Of a stretch of DNA of 64,000 nt, positions 42,360 through 50,270 are shown piece by piece (position 1 is the stretch's first letter; every line of letters begins with the position of its first letter). Origin of the DNA: Myxococcales bacterium (GTDB lineage Bacteria; Myxococcota_A; Polyangia; Polyangiales; Ga0077539). Made by a program: the position numbers and the translations under genes. The DNA lies in the NCBI GenBank assembly GCA_016793325.1, contig JAEUKI010000031.1, positions 186,001 to 250,000 on the forward strand, read 5' to 3'. Under the pieces are notes generated by a model. The model was not told the DNA's origin. It saw nothing but the letters and a program-made list of their open reading frames with translations, and ran no database searches.

Positions 42360-43219
42360 GCGCGCGACGCGTCGCTTGCCTCACGATGGCGCTCGCGGTC
42401 GCGGGCTGCGCGCCTCCGTTTGCTGCGCCGAACTTCGTCGATCGCCCGAGGATCATCGCGGTTCGAACGAGCCCGCTCGTCGCCATGGCGGGGCAGACGC
42501 TCGAAGCGCAGGTGGCGTTCGGCGGAGCTACTTCGCTGACGGTGCGGCGTTGGCGCGTGTGCGTCCCCGCGCGGATCGATCCCTTTCCTGAGCAGCGCTG
42601 CGCGGACGGGCAGGGCGCGGTGGCGTTTACGCAAGAGGGCGGAGACACGCTTCGGTGGCAGATCCCGACGGATCAAGCCGAGCTCACGATGCTGCTCTTC
42701 GCGGCCTTCGTCGACGCGAACGGCAACGTCCCCAACATCACGACGGCGCTCAACCAGCTCCGCGCGAACGGCGCCGACCTCTTCGTGTACGTCGAAGCGC
42801 AGGCCCCCGACGGAACGATCGTTCGTGGCATCAAGCGAACGCTCTTCGCCATCGCCCCGCTGCGCTACACGCCCCTGACGACCTTGCGGTTTCGCTTCGC
42901 GGGCCAGCGCTTCGAGGCGCGAGGCGGGCAGTGTGTTCCGCTCGAAGGCGGAGAGCCGTTCGCGATCGCTGTGGGTTCGCGCAGCGTCGTCGCGATCGAG
43001 CCGCCCGCGATCGAGACGACCCTCGACGGCGCGCACTACGCGGATGGCGGGCAATTTCCAGAGATTTTCGAGGTCGCGGGGCTGACCGAGTGGGTCGCTC
43101 CTTCGGCCCCGTCCGTCGTGACACGGCACTGGGTCGTGGGGCAGCGAAACGTTCAGCGCGCGTCCGGGGCGGCGGTGAGCGACGTGCTCTTCTGTTCGTT
43201 TACAACCCGAACGGAGTGA
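42356..43219 (+). CDS. Lipoprotein coupled to the TonB receptor gene
   Basis: The 287-residue protein starts with GTG at 42356, overlapping the TonB receptor stop by four bases, so translation is coupled. A lipoprotein signal (CLTMALAVAGCAPP) places it in the outer or inner membrane. The mature part is beta-rich, with a few Cys, and has no recognised motif. The tight coupling suggests it works with the receptor, for instance in uptake or surface display. The substrate is unknown. Confidence 0.8.
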   Translation: MSARRVACLTMALAVAGCAPPFAAPNFVDRPRIIAVRTSPLVAMAGQTLEAQVAFGGATSLTVRRWRVCVPARIDPFPEQRCADGQGAVAFTQEGGDTLRWQIPTDQAELTMLLFAAFVDANGNVPNITTALNQLRANGADLFVYVEAQAPDGTIVRGIKRTLFAIAPLRYTPLTTLRFRFAGQRFEARGGQCVPLEGGEPFAIAVGSRSVVAIEPPAIETTLDGAHYADGGQFPEIFEVAGLTEWVAPSAPSVVTRHWVVGQRNVQRASGAAVSDVLFCSFTTRTE

Positions 43220-43293
43220 GCCGCGTCGATGCACTTCGAGTGACGTCCGCTCGCTCATGGTGGTATCGACGCGTGGGTAGAGGAGCGTTGTCT

Positions 43294-45237
43294 ATGAAGC
43301 AAACTTGGTTGTGTTCGTCTCGAGCACAGGCCGCCGTCGTCGCGTTGAGCGTCGCGTTGACCGCCTGTGGAACGCCGAGCGGCCCTGAAGATTCGGGCGT
43401 CGTTCGCGATACCGGCGTCGCGGTCGACAGCGGGATCGACACGGGCGTCGACACAGGCGTCGACACGGGCGTCGACACGGGCGCGGACGTCCCTCCGACG
43501 TGCGTCGCGGGCGAAATGTTGTGCAACGGCCGCTGCGCCGCGGTGCAGACCGACAACGCCAACTGCGGGATGTGCGGGCGGATGTGCGGCAACGGTCAGA
43601 TGTGCCGCATGGGCAACTGCGAGACGACCTGTCCGATGGGGCAAGTGGTCTGCTCGGATCGATGCGCGAGCACCGACACCGATCGCGCCAACTGCGGCGC
43701 GTGCGGGACCGCGTGCTCGGCGGGCCAAGTCTGTTCGATGGGCCGCTGCACGGTCGAGTGTGCAGCGGGCTTGATGACGTGCGGCGGTGACGACGCAGGG
43801 GCGCCGCGCACGTGCGTCAACGCGACGAACGACCCGAGCAACTGCGGGATGTGCGGCAACGCGTGCGCCGCAGGACAGTCGTGCGTGATGGGCTCGTGCC
43901 AGCTCGTCTGTCCGATGGGACAGACCGCGTGCAACGGCCGTTGCGTCACGCTCGACACGGATTCGAACAACTGCGGGATGTGCGGCAACGCGTGCGCCGC
44001 TGGCCAGTCGTGCACGATGGGCGCGTGCGGCGTCGTGTGCGCGATGGGACAGACGATGTGCTCGGGCCGCTGCGTCACGACTGCCGACGACCGCGCGAAC
44101 TGCGGGATGTGCGGACGAGCGTGCGCAGCTGGCGAAGTGTGCACGATGGGCGCGTGCGGCGTCGTGTGTCCGATGGGACAGTCGAACTGCTCGGGCCGCT
44201 GCGTCGCGACCGCCAACGATCCTGCGAACTGCGGCGCGTGCGCGCGTGCGTGCGGCGCGGGCCAAGCGTGCCTCGGTGGGACGTGCTTCGACGTCGTTCG
44301 AGGCTGCGGAACGGGCTCGGACGGCGACTTGATCGTGACGTCGAGCCGGACGCTCGCTGCGGGCAACTACAACTTCCGCAGGTTCTCTGTTGCGGCGGGC
44401 GCGACGCTCACGCTGACGGGCACGACGGTGACCGTCATTCGCGCGAACGCTGTGACGATCGACGGCACGATCCAGCTGAGCGGCGGCAACGGCGAGAACT
44501 CTGCGACGGCGACCGCGCCGAACGGCGGCAACGCCGGTCCTGGCGGCGGCGGTGGTGGCGGCGGCGGAAGCTGTGGCAACCCCAACGGCGTTGGTGGAAT
44601 GCCCGGCGGCGGAAGCCCGACGGGCACGAACACCGCGGGCGGAAACGGCGGTCGCGCGGTGGGCGTGCCCGCGACGGTCGCGGTCGCGATCGGCGGTGAC
44701 TTCGGTTGCGGCGCGAGCGGCGGCAGCGGTGGCAACAGCGTCGCGGGCGGCGCGGGGGCGAGTCCGTTTGGTGGGTGCACGTCGATGCCCGCTCCGACTG
44801 GCGGCGCGGCGTACTCGGACGCGATGCTCTCGATCTTCTCGGGCGGCGGCGGCGGTGCGGGCGGCGGAGCCAACGGCGGCGGCGGCGGTGGCGGCGGCGG
44901 CGCGCTTCGCATCTCGGCCGACACCGTCACGGTCTCGGCCACGGGCTCGATCCTCGCGGACGGAGGCAACGGTGGAACCAAGACCAACGGCGGCTGCGGC
45001 TCTGGTGCGGGCGGTGGCGGCGCGGGCGGCATGATCTGGCTCGAAGGCCTCACGAGCGTTTCGATCCGAGGGACTGTGCGCGCCGCTGGTGGCGCGGGCG
45101 GCGCTGCGGGCTCGAACGTCGCTGCGGGGCCTGCGGGTGCTCCTGGACGAATCCGCTTCGTGAGCCCAATGATCAGCGCGATGGGTACGGTCTCGCCGGC
45201 CGCGTCGCAGGCGACCTCTGCGCCAGTCTGCCCGTGA
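43294..45237 (+). CDS. Cysteine-repeat, glycine-rich lipoprotein
   Basis: This 647-residue lipoprotein (VALSVALTACGTPS) has four parts. The first is a Asp-Thr-Gly-Val low-complexity spacer (about residues 48-64). The second is about seven Cys-rich units of roughly 40 residues (NCGMCGNACAAGQSC and close variants, to about residue 335), a myxobacterial repeat type. The third is a beta-strand segment (GATLTLTGTTVTVIRANAVT). The fourth is a Gly-rich region (about residues 405-630) with long Gly runs. The layout suggests a surface fibre or adhesin. The Cys units are nearly identical at DNA level, so slippage or recombination is likely. No enzymatic motif is seen. Confidence 0.85.
   Translation: MKQTWLCSSRAQAAVVALSVALTACGTPSGPEDSGVVRDTGVAVDSGIDTGVDTGVDTGVDTGADVPPTCVAGEMLCNGRCAAVQTDNANCGMCGRMCGNGQMCRMGNCETTCPMGQVVCSDRCASTDTDRANCGACGTACSAGQVCSMGRCTVECAAGLMTCGGDDAGAPRTCVNATNDPSNCGMCGNACAAGQSCVMGSCQLVCPMGQTACNGRCVTLDTDSNNCGMCGNACAAGQSCTMGACGVVCAMGQTMCSGRCVTTADDRANCGMCGRACAAGEVCTMGACGVVCPMGQSNCSGRCVATANDPANCGACARACGAGQACLGGTCFDVVRGCGTGSDGDLIVTSSRTLAAGNYNFRRFSVAAGATLTLTGTTVTVIRANAVTIDGTIQLSGGNGENSATATAPNGGNAGPGGGGGGGGGSCGNPNGVGGMPGGGSPTGTNTAGGNGGRAVGVPATVAVAIGGDFGCGASGGSGGNSVAGGAGASPFGGCTSMPAPTGGAAYSDAMLSIFSGGGGGAGGGANGGGGGGGGGALRISADTVTVSATGSILADGGNGGTKTNGGCGSGAGGGGAGGMIWLEGLTSVSIRGTVRAAGGAGGAAGSNVAAGPAGAPGRIRFVSPMISAMGTVSPAASQATSAPVCP
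43436..43486 (+). repeat. 12-base tandem repeat coding DTGV
   Basis: About four copies of a 12-base unit (ACGGGCGTCGAC and close variants) run in frame inside the cysteine-repeat lipoprotein gene and code for repeated Asp-Thr-Gly-Val. Copy number could vary by slippage, changing the spacer length after the lipid anchor. Confidence 0.7.
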
Positions 45238-45284
45238 GCTGACGCGCGAAACAGGGGGGTGGCGAGACGCGATCGCGTCGCGAA

Positions 45285-45575
45285 TCAGCGCTTCACCGCG
45301 CTCGTCGCGAAGGCCTCGCGCAGCGCGCTCGTCGCGCTGATGAGGCGACCGCGCACGTCCCATACGCCTTCGATCACGCGCTGCGAGCGCGAGACCTTCA
45401 CGATGAACGGCGATTCAGTTTCGCCGACGCGCAGCGAGCCCTTCGCGGGTTTTCCCGGCGGATAGGGGACGCTCGAGCGGAGCACAACGTCGACGTCCTT
45501 CGCGTCGCGCACCTGCGCGGTGCCTCCGCCTTCCCACACGATGGGTCCTTCGGCTGTGACGATCTCGTCAGTCAT
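45285..45575 (-). CDS. Small beta-rich hypothetical protein
   Basis: This 96-residue protein starts at the ATG at 45575 and is the last gene of a minus-strand run behind smpB (36-base gap). It is strand-rich (TAEGPIVWEGGGTAQVRD, VDVVLRSSVPYPPGKPAKG, PFIVKVSRSQRVIEGVWDVR), somewhat like PilZ-type small barrels, but it lacks a clear c-di-GMP motif. No signal or membrane segment is present. Function unknown. Confidence 0.6.
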   Translation of the reverse strand: MTDEIVTAEGPIVWEGGGTAQVRDAKDVDVVLRSSVPYPPGKPAKGSLRVGETESPFIVKVSRSQRVIEGVWDVRGRLISATSALREAFATSAVKR

Positions 45576-45611
45576 CGCGGCGCGAGAATACTCTGGGCCG
45601 TTGTCGGACGG

Positions 45612-46100
45612 TCAGCCCTTTGCGCGGCGGTTGCTCAGCGCCGCGCGTGCTTCGCGTTCGGCCTCGCGCTCCTTGAGCTCTTCGCGTCGATCCGCGCCGT
45701 CCTTGCCCTTCGCGAGTCCGAGCTCGATCTTCACGCGCCCGTTCTTCAAGTACACGCGCAGCGGGACGATCGTGTAGCCCTTGGCCTTCACCTTCTTCTC
45801 GATCTTGTCGATCTCCTCGCGGTGTGCGAGCAGCGCGCGAACGCGCTTCGGCTCGTGGCCAAACGCCTTCGCGTACGCGTAGGGAGCGACGTACGAGTTG
45901 AGCAGCTGCAGCGTCCCGTTGCTCGAGACGTGGGCCCAGGCGTCGCCGAGCTCGATCTTGCCTGCGCGAATGCTCTTCACCTCGCTGCCGAGCAGGACGA
46001 TCCCGACTTCGAACGTGTCGTCGATCGTGAACTTCGCGCGCGCTCGACGGTTCTCGGCGAGCGTTCGGTTCGCGCTGTCGGTCGGGGTGTTCGATGCCAT
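45612..46100 (-). CDS. smpB: SsrA-binding protein SmpB
   Basis: This 162-residue protein is SmpB, which binds tmRNA and brings it to stalled ribosomes for trans-translation. Conserved SmpB blocks are FEVGIVLLGSEVKSIRAGKI, LLNSYVAPYA and RVRALLAHREEIDKI, followed by KGYTIVPLRVYLKNGRVKIE and the basic C-terminal helix. The length and motif order are normal. It sits in a run with comF and the transglutaminase gene. No tmRNA gene was recognised nearby. Confidence 0.95.
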   Translation of the reverse strand: MASNTPTDSANRTLAENRRARAKFTIDDTFEVGIVLLGSEVKSIRAGKIELGDAWAHVSSNGTLQLLNSYVAPYAYAKAFGHEPKRVRALLAHREEIDKIEKKVKAKGYTIVPLRVYLKNGRVKIELGLAKGKDGADRREELKEREAEREARAALSNRRAKG

Positions 46101-46178
46101 GGCAACCGCGGGAGGATGGCAACGAGCCGCGGGAGCGCAAGGGATTTGTTCGAGTTCGATCGGCGCGGCGGCGACTCG

Positions 46179-46883
46179 TCAGCGATTCGCGACGAGCACT
46201 GCGCGCGCGACGGCTGCGCAGCGAAGCGTCGCGGGGGATCCTCGCTCGACTGCGGTTCGCGCGGCTTCGAGCGTCGCGCCTGTGGTCACGACGTCGTCGA
46301 CGAGCAGCACGCGACGGCCGCGGACGGCCTTGGACGAGCGCAGCGCGAAGGCGTTTTCGACGTTGAGCGCGCGGGCCTCGCGGTCGAGCGTCGCTTGCGG
46401 CGCCGTCGCGCGACGCCGGACGAGCGAGCCGAACGCGATGGGCTTTCCGAGCGCGCGACAGAGCTCTGCGGCTTGGTTGAAGGTCCGCACGCGCAGCCGC
46501 GAAGGGTGCAACGGAACGGGAATCACCACGTCGATCTCGTCGAGCAGCGACCCGAGCGCGTCCGCGAGCAAGAGCCCCATCGCGCGCGCCGGCGCGACGC
46601 GGTGCCCGAACTTCGCGCGGTGCACCGCGGCGACGAGCGGGCCGTGCTGCACGTACGGCGCGAGCACCCCTCGCTCTTCGAGCGCGTCGCAGCGCTCGAG
46701 TTGTGATCGACACGTGAGGCAAAACGCAGGGGACTCAGCGGTTGGCTCGTCGCACGCGACGCATCGAGGCGGGGCGAAGAGCTCGACGAGGTCGACCATC
46801 GTCGCGCGGAGCAGCTGCAACGCGACGAGCGGCGCGCTGCGGGGCAGAGTATTCGGGCGGCGTTGCGAGGGCGAGTCGGACAT
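46179..46883 (-). CDS. comF: ComF-family phosphoribosyltransferase-like protein
   Basis: This 234-residue protein of the ComF family has an N-terminal zinc-binding Cys cluster (CVACDEPT, FCLTCRSQL) and a C-terminal phosphoribosyltransferase fold with the PRPP loop VLLVDDVVTTGATLEAA. ComF homologues take part in DNA uptake or related helicase steps in competent bacteria; in others the role is unknown. No other competence gene is in the window. It lies 36 bases downstream of the transglutaminase gene, probably in the same transcript. Confidence 0.9.
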   Translation of the reverse strand: MSDSPSQRRPNTLPRSAPLVALQLLRATMVDLVELFAPPRCVACDEPTAESPAFCLTCRSQLERCDALEERGVLAPYVQHGPLVAAVHRAKFGHRVAPARAMGLLLADALGSLLDEIDVVIPVPLHPSRLRVRTFNQAAELCRALGKPIAFGSLVRRRATAPQATLDREARALNVENAFALRSSKAVRGRRVLLVDDVVTTGATLEAARTAVERGSPATLRCAAVARAVLVANR

Positions 46884-46919
46884 GGGGCGCGATATCTCCG
46901 CCGCCGTGCCCGAGTTGCG

Positions 46920-49166
46920 TCACGGTCCGGACAATTCCTTCGACGCGGTCTTCGATGCTGCGGACGGGCTCTGTGGGCTCTGTGGGCTCGAAGCAGGGTC
47001 GAAGTTGGCGAGCGCTCTCTTGTAGTGATCGAGCTCGGCGTCCGTGAGCGGGTGTGCTCCGTAGCGCGCGGCGGCCCAGCGATCGGCCACTTCCAGGGCG
47101 AGGTTCGCGATCGGGGCGCGCGCGTCGCGCATGGCTTTGGCGTGGGCGACGAGCGAACGCGACGACGGCCGAGCGAAGCCCCGCGCCGCGACGGCCGCGT
47201 CGAACGCGCGCGCGAGGGCGATCGCGTCTCGCACCGAGCGCGTCTCTCCGGGGCCTCGCGCGCGGGCCCTTCGCGAGAAGAACCAGCCGAACCCAGCGGC
47301 CGCGACGAGGGCCCCGACGCCGATCACGTAGTGCGACGCGGGTCGCGCGTCGCGCGTGTCTCGCGCGTCGGGCAGCCCGTTCTGCGCGGTGCGACGGTGC
47401 GCTCCGCGGCTGCGACCGCCGAACTCGAGCCATCGCGCGGCGCCCTGAAAGAGCCGCAGCTGCGTGCTCAAATCGAAGCCGACGACGTAGCGACGCCAAC
47501 GCGCGCGCATCGCCTCGATCACCGCGTCGACCTCCGAGAGCAGCCCCGTGGTTGGCGCCGCGGCTTCGCGCGCCGGCGGTGTGGGGTCGAACGTGAGCCA
47601 CCCGTAGCGAGGATCGAAGACCTCGACCCACGAGTGCGCGTCGCCCTGTCGAATGGCGTAGAAGCGTCCGTAGCGATTGAACGTTCCCCCGAGAAAACCG
47701 GTGACGTTGCGCGTGGGGACGCCGCTCGCGCGCAAGAGCAGCGCCATCGCCGTCGAGAAGTACTCGCAGTGTCCCGCGCGCGAGCGAAACAAGAAGTGCT
47801 CGACGGGACGGTCCGCGCCGCCGCTCTCGATGTCGAGCGTGTAGCGAAACGAACGCAGGTGCTGCGCGACCGCGTTGGCCTTGTCGATGGCCGTGCTGTG
47901 CTCGCTCGTCAGGCGCGACGCGAGCGCGCGAAACTCCGGCGAAACGTCGGGCAATTGTAGGTATCGACGCGCGCTGGCCTCGTCGAGCGGCGCGCGATCA
48001 GCGCTCTGTTGCCCGAGGTCGTCCGCGATGAGCTCGGGGACGTAGGCGGTATAGACGAGCCCGAGGTCGTCCTGCGACGCGTATCGAACCTCGTTTGCAG
48101 AGTCGCGCGTGAGGTCCGGATACCGTGGATATCCAGCCTCCATTCGCGGGTCGACGCGAACGCGGACCGTCCCGGGAGGCAGCAAGAGGACCGGCGGATC
48201 GATGCCGTCGAGCGTGAGGCGATAGCTCACCTGTCGACGGAGCTGCTCGCCGCGGACGATGTGGAGGTCGTACTCGCCGGCGTCGCGCAGGACCGTCGAG
48301 CGCGAGAGCGAGCGACGGGACCACGCGTGGCCGTTGTAGACGTCGAAGGCCGCGCCGCGGAGGCGAAAGGGACGAACGGCGGGCGGGTTGTCGCCGAGGT
48401 TCGAGGGCTCGACGCGCAGGACGATCGTGGGGTCGTCGCGGATCGTTCCGTGGCCCGAGAGGTCGACCTCGTCGCCGAGGCCCGCGGTCGCCGCGCCGCG
48501 CGCCTGTCGCAGCGAGAACACCCCGAGTCCGATGCGAGGAAACAGCACGAAGAGAACGGCCGTGATCGCGAAGATGGGGACGCTCAAGAGCGAGCTGCCC
48601 ACGAGCAATCCGGGGCCGACGACGCGGCGCGAACGGAGGATCCTCGCGACGTCGATCGGGACGCCCGCGCGACCAGCGCGCGCATCGGCGAGGTAATTCC
48701 CTTCGATTTCGCGTCGTAGGTGGCCGAGCGTGAGCGCCCACGGCAGCGTGATCACGAAGCCGAGGAAGCACAGGGCGTACGAGAGCCCCGCGCCGAGCAC
48801 CGTCGCCGCGATCAGGTGCGCGAGCGCGAGCGCGGTGCTCTGCTGAAACTCCGCGGCGGTCTTTCGATACGCGAGCCGCGAGACCTGCAAGAGCGCCGCG
48901 AACTCGACGGCGGCGTCGAGCAGCCCGTGTCCGAGCAGCGTCGTGCGCGCGAACTGAACGCCGAGCGCCACCACGAGCAGCGTCGTTTGGAGCCGCGCGT
49001 ACGAGCGCTTCTCGAGCAGCGGGCCTTCGGCCCACCAGCTCGCGATCACGCCCGCGGCTACGACCGCGCCGATGGGCCCTTGGAGCGCTCCGCCGCTCGC
49101 CAGCGCCAAGAGGCCCAGCACGGCGACGGCATACACAGCGACCTTGTGAACGCGTGCGAAGCGCAT
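46920..49166 (-). CDS. DUF3488-type membrane transglutaminase-like protein
   Basis: This 748-residue protein starts at the ATG at 49166. It has about five to six N-terminal membrane segments (to about residue 215), then a large periplasmic transglutaminase-like domain. The catalytic Cys is in RAGHCEYFSTAMALLLRASG, the His in AHSWVEVFDPRYGW and the Asp in LTFDPTPP. A C-terminal membrane segment (HYVIGVGALVAAAGFGWFF) is followed by a DUF4129-like helical tail. Genes of this type usually travel with DUF58 and a MoxR ATPase; DUF58 is two bases upstream, but no MoxR gene is adjacent. Substrate and role are unsettled in the family. Confidence 0.9.
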   Translation of the reverse strand: MRFARVHKVAVYAVAVLGLLALASGGALQGPIGAVVAAGVIASWWAEGPLLEKRSYARLQTTLLVVALGVQFARTTLLGHGLLDAAVEFAALLQVSRLAYRKTAAEFQQSTALALAHLIAATVLGAGLSYALCFLGFVITLPWALTLGHLRREIEGNYLADARAGRAGVPIDVARILRSRRVVGPGLLVGSSLLSVPIFAITAVLFVLFPRIGLGVFSLRQARGAATAGLGDEVDLSGHGTIRDDPTIVLRVEPSNLGDNPPAVRPFRLRGAAFDVYNGHAWSRRSLSRSTVLRDAGEYDLHIVRGEQLRRQVSYRLTLDGIDPPVLLLPPGTVRVRVDPRMEAGYPRYPDLTRDSANEVRYASQDDLGLVYTAYVPELIADDLGQQSADRAPLDEASARRYLQLPDVSPEFRALASRLTSEHSTAIDKANAVAQHLRSFRYTLDIESGGADRPVEHFLFRSRAGHCEYFSTAMALLLRASGVPTRNVTGFLGGTFNRYGRFYAIRQGDAHSWVEVFDPRYGWLTFDPTPPAREAAAPTTGLLSEVDAVIEAMRARWRRYVVGFDLSTQLRLFQGAARWLEFGGRSRGAHRRTAQNGLPDARDTRDARPASHYVIGVGALVAAAGFGWFFSRRARARGPGETRSVRDAIALARAFDAAVAARGFARPSSRSLVAHAKAMRDARAPIANLALEVADRWAAARYGAHPLTDAELDHYKRALANFDPASSPQSPQSPSAASKTASKELSGP

Positions 49167-49168
49167 GG

Positions 49169-50239
49169 CTACTTCACCTTGACCTTGGTGGTGGCGTCCG
49201 GCTCGCTCAACGCGGGCGCTGGCGGGAGCAACGCGAGAAATCGCAGCGCGCGCTCGACGCCGTCGCCGCTCGGCGTCACGCGCAGAAACGCCTGTCGCCC
49301 GTTGCCGCCGTCCTGCGCGCGCAGCTCGAGCACCGCGCCGTTCTCGAGCGCGTGGGACGATCGCCACGCGACGCGACGGAGCTCCTCTTCGAAGAGCCCC
49401 GAAAATCCAGGGCGCTCGCGCTCTGCGGGCCCGTTGCGCAGGTCGATCTGGACGACCTTCGCGCCCTCGCTCGCGCGCTCGCGAACGATCACGGCGTGCA
49501 CGGACTGGGCAGTCTTTTTCCAGTCGACTTCGCGGGCGGACTCTCCGTCGCGCAGCTCTCGAAGCCCGTCGACGTCGCCGCGCCCGCGCTCTTTTTTGGA
49601 GCTGGCTCCGCCGCGGTCCATCGCGCGCGCCCTCGGGACCTCCGACTGCGCCAGCGGCGAGGGAAACACGACGTGCTCGTCCTCGAGGTCGACCTCTCGC
49701 CACTTCTCGAAGAGCCCGAACGGAAACCGCGTCGCAACGCGCAGCCCCACGTAGCGCTCGCGGCCCCGAAGCGGCGCGACGCGACGATACGCCGCGGTCT
49801 GGCGCGCCCCAGCGCTCACTTTCAAGAAGTAGCAACGCTTGTCGGTCACGCGATGCTCGATGCGGTCTTCGACCTCGACCGAGTAGCTCGGCGCCCACTT
49901 CTTGTTGTTGTGGACCTCGATCTCGACCAAGAGCGAGGTGCCCGCGAACGCCCGGCGCGGGAGCCGTCTCTTGAATGTCAGCCCACGTAATGCCACCTCG
50001 GACAGCACGCCCGACAGCACGATCAGAGAGAGCATCAACCCGAGCACGAGGTAGAGGAGGTTGTTGCCCGTGTTGATCGCGGCCACGCCGACGCCGAACG
50101 TGACGAAGGTGAAGAACTTTCCTTCGCGCGTGAACCGCAGCCGGCGGGGAGGGCGCGTGAGGCGGGTCCTCCAGTTTGGCGCTGGACGAGGTCGGTCGTC
50201 TCGGCCCGAGGGGGTCGCGGTCGCTGAGGGGGCTGCCAT
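49169..50239 (-). CDS. DUF58 domain membrane protein
   Basis: This 356-residue protein starts at the ATG at 50239. It has two close membrane segments (FFTFVTFGVGVAAINTGNNL and LLYLVLGLMLSLIVLSG), then a DUF58 domain (GRGDVDGLRELRDGESAREV and VDWKKTAQS), a vWA-like fold. It is the first gene of the minus-strand run and two bases before the transglutaminase. In most genomes it is paired with a MoxR-type ATPase, which is absent here. The first bases are divergent from the methylase gene. Confidence 0.9.
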   Translation of the reverse strand: MAAPSATATPSGRDDRPRPAPNWRTRLTRPPRRLRFTREGKFFTFVTFGVGVAAINTGNNLLYLVLGLMLSLIVLSGVLSEVALRGLTFKRRLPRRAFAGTSLLVEIEVHNNKKWAPSYSVEVEDRIEHRVTDKRCYFLKVSAGARQTAAYRRVAPLRGRERYVGLRVATRFPFGLFEKWREVDLEDEHVVFPSPLAQSEVPRARAMDRGGASSKKERGRGDVDGLRELRDGESAREVDWKKTAQSVHAVIVRERASEGAKVVQIDLRNGPAERERPGFSGLFEEELRRVAWRSSHALENGAVLELRAQDGGNGRQAFLRVTPSGDGVERALRFLALLPPAPALSEPDATTKVKVK

Positions 50240-50270
50240 CGCAACGGAGAATCGTAGTACCGATCGCGCG

